Source: Gemmata palustris
GTDB taxonomy: Bacteria > Planctomycetota > Planctomycetia > Gemmatales > Gemmataceae
DNA length: 64,000 nucleotides
Reading direction: 5' to 3'
NCBI RefSeq assembly: GCF_017939745.1
Contig: NZ_JAGKQQ010000001.1
Coordinates: 6,773,299 to 6,837,298 of the forward strand
Within the stretch, counting starts at the first letter, position 1. Each line of letters opens with the position of its first letter. The translations under genes were made by a program, and so were the position numbers. The notes beneath the pieces are model-generated. The model was not told where the DNA came from, did not search any database, and saw only the letters and a list, made by a program, of their open reading frames with translations. Of the stretch, positions 34,388 to 41,735 are shown piece after piece.

Positions 34388-34756
34388 ATGAGGGTTAAAG
34401 CACTGGTGCTTGCGGCCGCGGTCACCGCGGGGCTGTTCTGCACCGCGAATTCCGCCGACGCACAGTACCGATACCGGAACGGGCGCTCGTACAGCTACGT
34501 GGCCCCGACGTATTACGCGCCGACGTACACGGCACCGATCTACACGCCCCCGACGTACAACGGGGTCGTGGGAGTCGGCAGTTATACGCCGCTCGGGGGC
34601 ACGAGCATGGTCGTTCCGGGCGGGTACTCGTCGTCTTACTACAACCCGACGTACAGCTATCCGGCGTACAGTTATCCGACGTACAGCGGCTTCTCCAGTG
34701 GCGGTGTTTACGCCGCACCTTCCGGGGCGTGGCGCGGCCGGGGTTGGCGCTGGTAG
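34388..34756 (+). CDS. Short secreted Tyr/Pro/Ser-rich repeat protein (copy 1)
   Basis: 122 residues. Signal peptide MRVKALVLAAAVTAGLFC then TANSADAQ. The mature part is built from short Tyr-Pro-Thr units (VAPTYYAPTYTAPIYTPPTY; YNPTYSYPAYSYPTYSG), and ends GRGWRW. Low complexity and secretion suggest an envelope or matrix protein. A second protein of the same type follows after 128 bases. No recognised family. Confidence 0.7.
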   Translation: MRVKALVLAAAVTAGLFCTANSADAQYRYRNGRSYSYVAPTYYAPTYTAPIYTPPTYNGVVGVGSYTPLGGTSMVVPGGYSSSYYNPTYSYPAYSYPTYSGFSSGGVYAAPSGAWRGRGWRW

Positions 34757-34766
34757 CACGCAACGT

Positions 34767-34800
34767 TAACGAGCCGCGAAGCTGACTTTATGGCTCGTTA
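34767..34800. terminator. Short hairpin after the Tyr-rich protein gene
   Basis: TAACGAGCC (34767-34775) pairs with GGCTCGTTA (34792-34800), with a 16-base loop. It is 10 bases after the stop of 34388-34756 and could be a terminator; the T-run is weak (TTTTTTATT about 10 bases on). Confidence 0.45.
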
Positions 34801-34884
34801 CAATTCGCAGTGAAAGAGATTTTTTATTACCCGGTATGATCTAACGTACCACGAACACGTGGACTTCAACATAGGAGGCACATC

Positions 34885-35241
34885 ATGAAACGCTTTGCTG
34901 TCGCGGCCGTTCTAGCAGCCGCCCTCGGTTTCGGAACCGCGTCTACCGCCAACGCACAGTACGTTCAGCGGTACACGACCATCACCCCGAACGGTGGCGT
35001 GGTGATTAACAACGGGTATTCCAACTGGGGCGCGTACCAGACGAACAACACGTACATCTCGCCGTTCGGGAGCGTCAAGCAGCGCTCGTACTACGGTGAC
35101 GTGTTCGGCAACACCTACGGCCGCTCCACCGGCTACAACTTCTACAGCGGGTACGGTTACAATCGCGGGTTCTACCAACCCAGCCCGTTCGTGTACCCGT
35201 CCGGCGGCTTCAACTACAGCTACTACGGCCGCCGCTGGTAA
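34885..35241 (+). CDS. Short secreted Tyr/Gly/Asn-rich protein (copy 2)
   Basis: 118 residues, start with strong AGGAGG 8 bases upstream. Signal peptide MKRFAVAAVLAAALGFGTAS then TANAQ. Mature part: YVQRYTTITPNGGVVINNGY, GSVKQRSYYGDVFGNTYGRS, GYNFYSGYGYNRGFYQPSPF, ending YYGRRW. It shares with its neighbour the signal peptide style, the QY start after cleavage and the Tyr-rich -RW end, but not clear sequence identity. Probably an abundant exported structural protein, judging by the strong ribosome-binding site and terminator. No recognised family. Confidence 0.75.
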   Translation: MKRFAVAAVLAAALGFGTASTANAQYVQRYTTITPNGGVVINNGYSNWGAYQTNNTYISPFGSVKQRSYYGDVFGNTYGRSTGYNFYSGYGYNRGFYQPSPFVYPSGGFNYSYYGRRW

Positions 35242-35264
35242 GCGGGTCGGGTAGCATCGATTTC

Positions 35265-35298
35265 AGAGCGGGCCGCGGATGAATCCGCGGCCCGCTCT
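35265..35298 (+). terminator. 16-bp stem terminator after the secreted protein gene
   Basis: Arms 35265-35280 and 35283-35298 (AGAGCGGGCCGCGGAT) are perfectly complementary with a 2-base turn, followed by GTTTATC. The right arm and tail (ATCCGCGGCCCGCTCTGTTT) recur directly at 35462-35481. Confidence 0.75.
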
Positions 35299-35331
35299 GT
35301 TTATCAGGTGGTGGCCTACGAATGCTGCACA

Positions 35332-35445
35332 AGCACAGGGCTCCCGCCCTGTGCTACAAACGCCGGCCGCTCCGCGGCGGAAGAGGGTTCTGGTCTTCGC
35401 CCTGGAGGGGCCGTCTTTCGTAGCACAGGGCGGGAGCCCTGTGCT
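35332..35445. repeat. 26-bp inverted repeat of two AGCACAGGGC palindromes
   Basis: Arms 35332-35357 and 35420-35445 are complementary over 26 bases, and each arm is itself a near palindrome (AGCACAGGGC TCCC GCCCTGTGCT). The block is flanked by a 20-base direct repeat of the preceding terminator arm (35283-35302 and 35462-35481), suggesting a duplication when it arrived. Confidence 0.75.
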
Positions 35446-35487
35446 CTCTCTCGTGTGCGACATCCGCGGCCCGCTCTGTTTACCACA

Positions 35488-35874
35488 TCACGGCAGCGCC
35501 TTGACCTGGAAATTGACTTCGGCGTTCGAGCCCGCTTTCACCTCGGCCGTGAGCTTGGTCTGCTGATTGAATTCCGGGCCGATGGCCGCTTCTCGGGCCG
35601 CGGCTCCCATGACGGGGTCGGGCTTCTTGGTGGGCCGGGACGCGGTGATTTTCACCTTCTTGGAACCGGGGGCCACCGACACGGTGTACGCTCCGTTCTT
35701 GATCGGTCCCGCCGCCGGTGTCTTGCTGCCGTCCGGTGATTCGAAGATGATCTCCCCTTCGGGCAGCGGTTTCCCGTCGATCGTAACGGTCCCGCTAACT
35801 TCGGCCGACTTTTCCCCGTCACACCCCACCAGCAGCGGTAGCGCGAGAAGGAAGGCGCTCGCTAGGCGTCGCAT
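35488..35874 (-). CDS. Lipoprotein with carboxypeptidase-regulatory/transthyretin-like fold
   Basis: 128 residues from ATG 35874. Lipoprotein signal MRRLASAFLLALPLLVGC with lipobox LVGC. Mature part: EVSGTVTIDGKPLPEGEIIF, GPIKNGAYTVSVAPGSKKVK, typical of the small planctomycete lipoproteins with one Ig/transthyretin-like beta domain. It follows the DUF1559 gene on the same strand by 73 bases, an arrangement common in planctomycetes. Location: periplasmic face of a membrane. Function unknown. Confidence 0.82.
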   Translation of the reverse strand: MRRLASAFLLALPLLVGCDGEKSAEVSGTVTIDGKPLPEGEIIFESPDGSKTPAAGPIKNGAYTVSVAPGSKKVKITASRPTKKPDPVMGAAAREAAIGPEFNQQTKLTAEVKAGSNAEVNFQVKALP

Positions 35875-35947
35875 GATTAACACCTTTTCGTGAGTGGTTG
35901 GAAATCGGGTGCGCCGGGATCGGTACACCCCGAGGATGATGCGCGGA

Positions 35948-36871
35948 CTAATTGGAAGGTATCACCTCTCCTCCGGCCCGACTGCCCATCCACAACCACG
36001 CCGAAGGGGTAATCGAGTTCGACACGAACCGGACGCTCCCATCGGCCATCACCGCGTTCACCCCGCCGGTGTGCTTGCTGCGGGCCAGCGCGAACGCATC
36101 GTTCACGGACTGGCTCCCGCACGGCGCCCCGTTGACCGGAACGCAGTACCCCATCACGTTGTCGCCGACGGTCGAGTTCGGGGGGTAAATGGTCGAGAAC
36201 GAGGTGCCGGCGTGGATCGAGTTCCAGATGCGCCCGCGGATGTCGTGCTGACTGGTGTCCTGGCTCTGGAGGAGCTCGCTGGCGAGGACCGTGTTCGAGG
36301 TGCCGTCGCTCACATCAGTCAGCCGCACCTTCGATTGACCGTAGAGCATGCCGTCCAGGGTCAGTCCGTTGGCGCCTCCCGGGGTCGCGGTTCCGCTCCC
36401 GTGGCAGACGACGTAGCTCGTGTGTGCCCCCTGACCGAGCGCCGAGACCTTCGGTGAGCCGGGGTCCGACGGGCAGTTTAGCGTGCTGATCGGGAGCGCC
36501 GCGAAGGGGGCGAAGCAGGTGTAGTCGGCGAGGGTAGTCAGGAAGGTCTGGTACTGCGTGCTCATCGCCGTTTGTTCGATGTACGGGAGGAGCGGGCCGA
36601 CCCAGCAGCTCCGGTCGTGGTCCTTGCTCCCGATGTAGGAGTACCAGTTGCCTGTGTAGTACCCGTAGGGTTGACCGGCCGGCAGGGTGCTGAGTGCATC
36701 GTGGTGATTGTGAAGGCCCAGCCCGATCTGCTTGAGGTTGTTGGAGCACTTCATGCGGGCGGCGGCTTCTCGCACTTTCTGAACCGCGGGCAACAGGAGC
36801 CCGATGAGGATCGCGATGATCGCGATCACGACTAACAGTTCGATCAGTGTAAATCCGCGACGTGGAGACAT
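35948..36871 (-). CDS. DUF1559 protein with type IV prepilin-like N-terminus
   Basis: 307 residues. The N-terminus [20 protein letters not shown] followed by [17 protein letters not shown] is a prepilin leader and helix (cleavage predicted between Gly6 and Phe7, Glu at +5). The body [20 protein letters not shown] and CPSDPG segment is DUF1559, and the C-terminus holds the H-X9-DG motif ([18 protein letters not shown]). These proteins are very numerous in planctomycetes and are thought to form pseudopilus-like or S-layer-like surface structures. Probably co-transcribed with the lipoprotein gene downstream. Confidence 0.93.
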   Translation of the reverse strand: MSPRRGFTLIELLVVIAIIAILIGLLLPAVQKVREAAARMKCSNNLKQIGLGLHNHHDALSTLPAGQPYGYYTGNWYSYIGSKDHDRSCWVGPLLPYIEQTAMSTQYQTFLTTLADYTCFAPFAALPISTLNCPSDPGSPKVSALGQGAHTSYVVCHGSGTATPGGANGLTLDGMLYGQSKVRLTDVSDGTSNTVLASELLQSQDTSQHDIRGRIWNSIHAGTSFSTIYPPNSTVGDNVMGYCVPVNGAPCGSQSVNDAFALARSKHTGGVNAVMADGSVRFVSNSITPSAWLWMGSRAGGEVIPSN

Positions 36872-36977
36872 GGCGGGAACCGGATGGTGGGTGCGGGCGA
36901 CGTGAGAGAACGTGACTGTAGCCGTGCTTTCGGCCGAAGTAAAGAACGAAGATCGGTCGCACTAACAATGCTCATGA

Positions 36978-37757
36978 TTATCTCACTTCGATCAGCCGGC
37001 ACTCGGACAGCATCACTTCGTCGTCGTCCCCCACGAGCAGGAGCTTACCGCCGACGCACCGCGTCGGGCCGTTGTCGGGGCACACGTGGTCCGTCTCGGT
37101 GCCGAGCGCGAACGCGCCGTCCGCGCGGTACGAGGCGGGGTACACGAGCGGCACATGGACCTGGATCGTCGTGCCGTCGCGGAACGTGAGCGAGGCGGGG
37201 CGGTAGAGCTGATCGAGCAGCGCCGCGGCCGGCGCGAGCAGCACCTTTCGGAGCGCCTCCCACGGCACCCACACGTACTCCCCGCCGCGGAACGCTTCCA
37301 GTACGGACGCGAACCGGTCGTCGGCGTCGCGCAGCCCGTCGAACTCGCGCCCGTTGATGAACCCGCGAACGGTGGGGCTAACGGAGTCGGCGGCGTCGAC
37401 GGCCCGGACCGCGTTCTCCGGTTCGGCGCGCCGCAGCAACTTCACCGCCTTCCACCGGCGCGCCGCGTGACTCGGGGGCGGTTCGGGGACGATGGTCGGC
37501 TCGCGCCCGTCGTGCGTGCGCAGCCGTTCGCTCCGAAACAGTCGGTGGAACGAGCGTTCGACTTCCGGCCATTCCGGTTCGTCGCTTTGAATGTGTGTGA
37601 GGTGTTCGAGTGCGGCGTCGAACCGCCCCGCGAACGCGAGTACGTCAATGAGTAGTCGGCGAGCGGCGGGGTCGGTCGGCGCCGCGGCGACCGCGGCCTC
37701 CTGGTGCGCGACCGCGTCCGCCAGCTGACCTTCGGCGAGCATATCGTGAACCGTCAT
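36978..37757 (-). CDS. TagJ/ImpE-like type VI secretion accessory protein (orphan)
   Basis: 259 residues. TPR-like N-terminus: LAEGQLADAVAHQEAAVAAA, DPAARRLLIDVLAFAGRFDA. C-terminal ImpE domain: FINGREFDGLRDADDRFASV followed by LEAFRGGEYVWVPWEALRKV and YRPASLTFRDGTTIQVHVPL. In proteobacterial T6SS, TagJ binds the sheath and helps recruit the ClpV ATPase. No other T6SS gene is visible in the window. The next gene on the same strand starts 899 bases upstream and ends 17 bases before this one, so the two may be one operon. Confidence 0.8.
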   Translation of the reverse strand: MTVHDMLAEGQLADAVAHQEAAVAAAPTDPAARRLLIDVLAFAGRFDAALEHLTHIQSDEPEWPEVERSFHRLFRSERLRTHDGREPTIVPEPPPSHAARRWKAVKLLRRAEPENAVRAVDAADSVSPTVRGFINGREFDGLRDADDRFASVLEAFRGGEYVWVPWEALRKVLLAPAAALLDQLYRPASLTFRDGTTIQVHVPLVYPASYRADGAFALGTETDHVCPDNGPTRCVGGKLLLVGDDDEVMLSECRLIEVR

Positions 37758-37774
37758 TCAAACATCTTACACCA

Positions 37775-38656
37775 TTACGCGGCCCGCGCAACCGCCGGCG
37801 CGTTCTCCGGGACCGTGACCGGCACCCGTTGGCCGATCAACCGCGATAAGGCTTCCATTACCTGGAACGGGTTGAGCGTCTGAACGACTTCCGATTCGAC
37901 CGCCATTTCGGGGAACCGCAGTTCCACATCGAGCGCGGAGCGTATGACCGCCGGCCCGACGATCACGACGCGCTCACCCGCAACTCGCGGCACCGCGGCG
38001 AGTGGTTGCGTCGGCCAGAGCCAATGTTCGCACCCTGCCAACCCGATCGGGAGCGTGCCGTCGGGTAACAGCGCCGCGGACTTGAACATTTGGAGGCCCG
38101 GCTTTTCTCCCCTTCCCTTTAGGGAGGGGGCCGGGGGGTAGGTTGCCTTCGGCCCCGTTTCCGCGAGCAAGCGATGCAGTTGTGCGATCCCGGCCGCGCC
38201 GCGAACGTGCAACCGCACGCCGGCGCGATCGTTGGGCGCGAGCACGAGGAACACTTCGTCGTCCGGCACCGCGAGCAGGTCCGCGAGATCGTTCGCGGCC
38301 GCGCAGTGGGGCGCCATCGCGAGCGCTGCGGACTTGAAACCGTCGATCGCGCGCGCGGCCCGTCGAACCTCGACTCCCGCCACGAGTGCCGGCATTTCCG
38401 TGGTGATGAGGTCGGTCAGTGCGGCGAAGCGATCGGGCGCTGCCGGGCGAACGGATTCGAGTTCGGCCTGGCGCTTCGGGTCGAAGAAGAACGCGACCGG
38501 CTCGTTCCACCGGATCGATCGCGCGTGCTTCGCGGCCCGAACCAGTGCCTCTCGCAGAGCGAGCAGGCGCGGGCGCGCGGCGAACGCCGGATCGGTCGTG
38601 CGGGGCGGCGCAACGGGGAACAGGCCCGCGCGGTGGTCGAAGAGATTAGCGGACAT
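37775..38656 (-). CDS. Hypothetical protein with element-encoded insert
   Basis: 293 residues from ATG 38656 (MSANLFDHRAG). N-terminal half is Ala/Arg-rich and helical; middle EVFLVLAPNDRAGVRLHVRG is beta-like; C-terminus ELRFPEMAVESEVVQTLNPF. Residues about 171-184 (YPPAPSLKGRGEKPGL) are encoded by half a palindromic element (38105-38144). No recognised domain, signal peptide or membrane segment. It ends 17 bases before the TagJ-like gene and may share its transcript. Function unknown. Confidence 0.65.
   Translation of the reverse strand: MSANLFDHRAGLFPVAPPRTTDPAFAARPRLLALREALVRAAKHARSIRWNEPVAFFFDPKRQAELESVRPAAPDRFAALTDLITTEMPALVAGVEVRRAARAIDGFKSAALAMAPHCAAANDLADLLAVPDDEVFLVLAPNDRAGVRLHVRGAAGIAQLHRLLAETGPKATYPPAPSLKGRGEKPGLQMFKSAALLPDGTLPIGLAGCEHWLWPTQPLAAVPRVAGERVVIVGPAVIRSALDVELRFPEMAVESEVVQTLNPFQVMEALSRLIGQRVPVTVPENAPAVARAA
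38105..38144. repeat. Half palindromic element inside the hypothetical gene (AACCTACCCCC type)
   Basis: The reverse strand reads AACCTACCCCCCGGCCCCCT then CCCTAAAGGGAAGGGG, matching one arm of the elements at 26253 and 40762. The second arm is missing. The host frame remains open through it. Confidence 0.75.
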
Positions 38657-38802
38657 ATCGGCACGTCCTCCTTGACGGGCGCGCCGCATTAAACGCGAGA
38701 TCCGGAAACGGTTTCAAGTGGAACCCGGCGAACGTCTAACATCCAGTAGACGGAATCGCCGACGCAGGCTTCCCATTTTGCGCCGGCCCCGCGCCCGGAG
38801 CA

Positions 38803-40734
38803 TCAACCGTTCAGTTCCACGGCCTCTTCCCAGTGTTGGTACAGGAGCGCGAGGGCGTTCTTCGACTTCTCCAGGTCGGCCATTGTGTCACGGAGCCGGG
38901 TCGCGTCCTTGTACACGTCGGGCGTTTGGAGGGCCGCTTCGAGGTCCGCGATCTTCTTTTCGGTCTTCGCGATGTCCGCCTCGAGGTCCGGCACCTTCCG
39001 ATACGGGAACTTGCGCTTGGGTTTCGCGGGTTTCGCGTCACCCGTCGAAGCTCGCGGCGCGCTGCTTGGCTCGGACCCACCGGACTTGCGCCCGGGGTTC
39101 GCCTTTTCGCTCGCTTTGTCTGCTTGTTCGCGCGCTTGACGCAGCAGTTCGTAAGTGTCGTAGTTGCCGTAAACGACTTCCGTGGTGTCGTCGGCGAAGA
39201 CGATCATCAGGTCCGCGACGCGGTTCAAGAAGTAGCGGTCGTGGCTCACGACGATGCACGTGCCCTCGTACTCTTTCAGCGCTTGCTCGAGTGAGTCACA
39301 GGCCCAGATGTCGAGGTGGTTCGTTGGTTCGTCGAGGATGAGCAGGTTCGCGCCGTTCACCGTGAGCTTCGCGAGCGCGGCCCGTGAGCGCTCGCCCCCG
39401 GAGAGCGACTTGATGGGGTGCTCGACGATCTCGCCGTGTAGCCCGAAGCTGCCGAGCAGGTCGCGCATCTTCTGCTCGGTCTGCTGCGGATCGTCGTCGG
39501 GCCACACGGCCCGGATCACACTCTTTTCGGGGTCGAGGATCGCGAGGTGCTGATCGAGGTAGCCCGGAAACACGAGGTGCCCGCGCTGGACGAGGCCGCT
39601 CGTAGGTTCCTCTTCGCCGAGAAGGATCTTGAGTAACGTCGTCTTACCACAGCCGTTGGCGCCCATGATCCCGAGGCGCTTGCCGCGCGGTAAGTCGAAG
39701 CTCAAATTCTCGAACAGCTTTTTCTCGCCGTAGCGCTTCGTCAGATCCTCGGTGTGGAACACGACGTCGCCGGACCGGGCCACTTCACTGAACGCGATGT
39801 TCGGCCCGCTCACCTTCGTCGGCTTTTCGAGTCGGTCGATCTTGTCGAGAGCCTTCACGCGCGACTGCGCCTGTTTCGCGAGCTGCCCGTAGTGCGCCCG
39901 GCGGATGTACTCTTCCTGCTTCTCGATGTACTCCTTTTGCGACTCGAACTCCTTCAGTTCGCGCTCGTACTTCTCGTCGCGGAGCCGCACGTACTGTTTG
40001 AAGCTCCCCGGGTAGCTCGTGATTTTCCGCTGGTGCAGCTCGAACGTCTTGTTCGTCACCTTGTCGAGAAAGTACCGGTCGTGGCTGACGACGAGCATAC
40101 CTTCGGGCTGTTGCGCGAGGTAGTTTTCGAGCCAGCGCGTGGTGCCGATGTCGAGGTGGTTGCTCGGTTCGTCGAGGAGCATCACGTCGGGCGCAGAAAG
40201 AAGCACCTTCGCGAGCAGTAGCCGGCGCTGCTGGCCGCCGGAAAACGTGTTCGCGTCGCGCGCGAAGTCGGCGGCCTTGAAGCCCAGACCCGCGAGCACC
40301 CCCTCGACCTTGTGGTCGAGTTCAAATGCGTCGTGGTGGCGGAGCAGTTCGGTGAGGCGGTCGAATGTCGCGCTCAGTTGTTTGTGCTGGATTTCGTCGG
40401 TCGACGTCGCGAGTTCCTCCGCGACGCGCTCGAACTCGCGCTGCGTCGCGAGCAACTCATCGAACGCGCTTTTTGCTTCCTCGAACAGCGTGCGCCCGAC
40501 GGGGAACTCTGCGACCTGTTGGAGCAACCCGAGGCGCGCGCCCGCGTGCAGTTGGACCTTCCCAGAATCGGGTTCGTCCAGCCCCGCGAGGATGCGCAAC
40601 AGGGTGGTTTTGCCCGCCCCGTTCGGGCCGACGAACCCGACCCGCTCGCCCGCGTGGATCTCGAACTCCACGTCTTCAAAGAGCGGAGTTGCGTCGTACC
40701 CGCGAGACACATTCGTACAGGAAAGGAGCAGCAT
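38803..40734 (-). CDS. ABC-F family ATPase (ribosome-associated)
   Basis: 643 residues. Two ABC domains on one chain without membrane segments: Walker A GPNGAGKTT and GANGCGKTT; signatures TFSGGQQRRLLLAKVLL and SLSGGERSRAALAKL; Walker B VMLLDEPSNHLD and LLILDEPTNHLD. A charged linker between them (YERELKEFESQKEYIEKQEE) fits the P-site tRNA interaction motif, and a C-terminal coiled coil (VPDLEADIAKTEKKIADLEA) fits the Uup/EttA-like group. ABC-F proteins act on stalled ribosomes; some protect against antibiotics. Start MLLLSCTN is preceded by GGAG. The TagJ-like gene and its partner lie downstream after 146 bases. Confidence 0.92.
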   Translation of the reverse strand: MLLLSCTNVSRGYDATPLFEDVEFEIHAGERVGFVGPNGAGKTTLLRILAGLDEPDSGKVQLHAGARLGLLQQVAEFPVGRTLFEEAKSAFDELLATQREFERVAEELATSTDEIQHKQLSATFDRLTELLRHHDAFELDHKVEGVLAGLGFKAADFARDANTFSGGQQRRLLLAKVLLSAPDVMLLDEPSNHLDIGTTRWLENYLAQQPEGMLVVSHDRYFLDKVTNKTFELHQRKITSYPGSFKQYVRLRDEKYERELKEFESQKEYIEKQEEYIRRAHYGQLAKQAQSRVKALDKIDRLEKPTKVSGPNIAFSEVARSGDVVFHTEDLTKRYGEKKLFENLSFDLPRGKRLGIMGANGCGKTTLLKILLGEEEPTSGLVQRGHLVFPGYLDQHLAILDPEKSVIRAVWPDDDPQQTEQKMRDLLGSFGLHGEIVEHPIKSLSGGERSRAALAKLTVNGANLLILDEPTNHLDIWACDSLEQALKEYEGTCIVVSHDRYFLNRVADLMIVFADDTTEVVYGNYDTYELLRQAREQADKASEKANPGRKSGGSEPSSAPRASTGDAKPAKPKRKFPYRKVPDLEADIAKTEKKIADLEAALQTPDVYKDATRLRDTMADLEKSKNALALLYQHWEEAVELNG

Positions 40735-40761
40735 GCGTGAACCGTAAAGGGTACGAAAGGC

Positions 40762-40856
40762 AACCTACCCCCAACCCCCTCCCTGAAGGGAAGGGGCGGC
40801 AAAACCTGCACCTGCTTGAGTTCCCTTCCCTTCTTAGGGAGGGAGTTGGGGTAGAC
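40762..40856. repeat. Palindromic element between ABC-F and inositol-phosphatase genes (AACCTACCCCC type)
   Basis: Left arm 40762-40790 (AACCTACCCCCAACCCCCTC then CCTGAAGGG) pairs imperfectly with 40825-40856 (CCCTTCTTAGGGAGGGAGTT then GGGGTAG). The same family as those inside smc and the vanZ-like gene, here in a non-coding position. Confidence 0.8.
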
Positions 40857-40865
40857 TCCGCAGTT

Positions 40866-41675
40866 TCAGCTTAACAGGATGCGGAGCAGTTCGGGGTGTA
40901 CGCCGGGGTTGCCCGCGACGAGATCGGGCCGGTACGGGTCGAACGGCTTACCATCGGTGGTGCTGAGCACGCCACCCGCTTCCGCGATGAGGGCGGCGCC
41001 GGCCATCACGTCCCACGGGTAGTTGTCATAGGCCCAATACCCGTCGAACCGGCCCGACGCGACGTAAGCCATGCTGAGTGCCGTAGACCCGTTGCGCCGC
41101 AGTGATTGCGCGTGCTCGGTGAGCTTCGTCCAGGCCTCGAGATTGCGGAGTTGCTTTTGGTAGTTCGCGGGGAACCCCGTACTAATCATGCCGTCGGTCA
41201 CGCCCGGCACGGTGCTCACGCGGATCGGCTTGTCGTTCAGGAACGCGCCCAGCCCGTCCGCGGCGCTGAAGAGTTCGTTCTGGCGCGGGTCAAGGATCAC
41301 GCCGACAATGGCCTTCCCCGCGTGCCACAACCCGATGGACACGCAGTACGCCGGCACGTCGTGAACGTAGTTGGCAGTGCCGTCGAGCGGGTCCACGACC
41401 CAGGCCGGCGGCGCATCACTCGGCGGGCGCACGTCTTCGGGCGACTTCCCGACGGACTCTTCTTCGCCGATGAAGACGTGATCGGGGAAGGCATCGAGCA
41501 GAATGTCCTTCACGATCTTCTGCGACGCCGTGTCCGCGTCGGTGACGAGATCGGCGCGGCTCTTCTCACGAACGGAGAACTTGCTGCGCCAGCGCTCCAG
41601 TTCGGCGGCCCCGCGGCGCGCGGCCTCGATCGCGACGGACAGGTACTCACGCAGACGTGTGGCTTCTGTGCTCAT
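40866..41675 (-). CDS. Inositol monophosphatase family enzyme
   Basis: 269 residues from ATG 41675. Metal-site motifs: DLVTDADTASQKIV, FIGEEESVG (Glu), WVVDPLDGTANYVHDVPAY (DPLDGTxN) and NYPWDVMAGAALIAEAGG (WDxxAG). The family removes phosphate from inositol-1-phosphate, PAP or fructose-1,6-bisphosphate with Mg2+ (or related substrates such as histidinol phosphate); which one is unclear. Cytosolic. Start chosen at MSTEATRL, with upstream in-frame codons short. It lies between the ABC-F and HEAT genes, all on the minus strand. Confidence 0.9.
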   Translation of the reverse strand: MSTEATRLREYLSVAIEAARRGAAELERWRSKFSVREKSRADLVTDADTASQKIVKDILLDAFPDHVFIGEEESVGKSPEDVRPPSDAPPAWVVDPLDGTANYVHDVPAYCVSIGLWHAGKAIVGVILDPRQNELFSAADGLGAFLNDKPIRVSTVPGVTDGMISTGFPANYQKQLRNLEAWTKLTEHAQSLRRNGSTALSMAYVASGRFDGYWAYDNYPWDVMAGAALIAEAGGVLSTTDGKPFDPYRPDLVAGNPGVHPELLRILLS

Positions 41676-41735
41676 GCGGGAATGATACACCCCGGGACCG
41701 CACCCGTCCCGGGAACGGAACCGACAGTACGGGTA

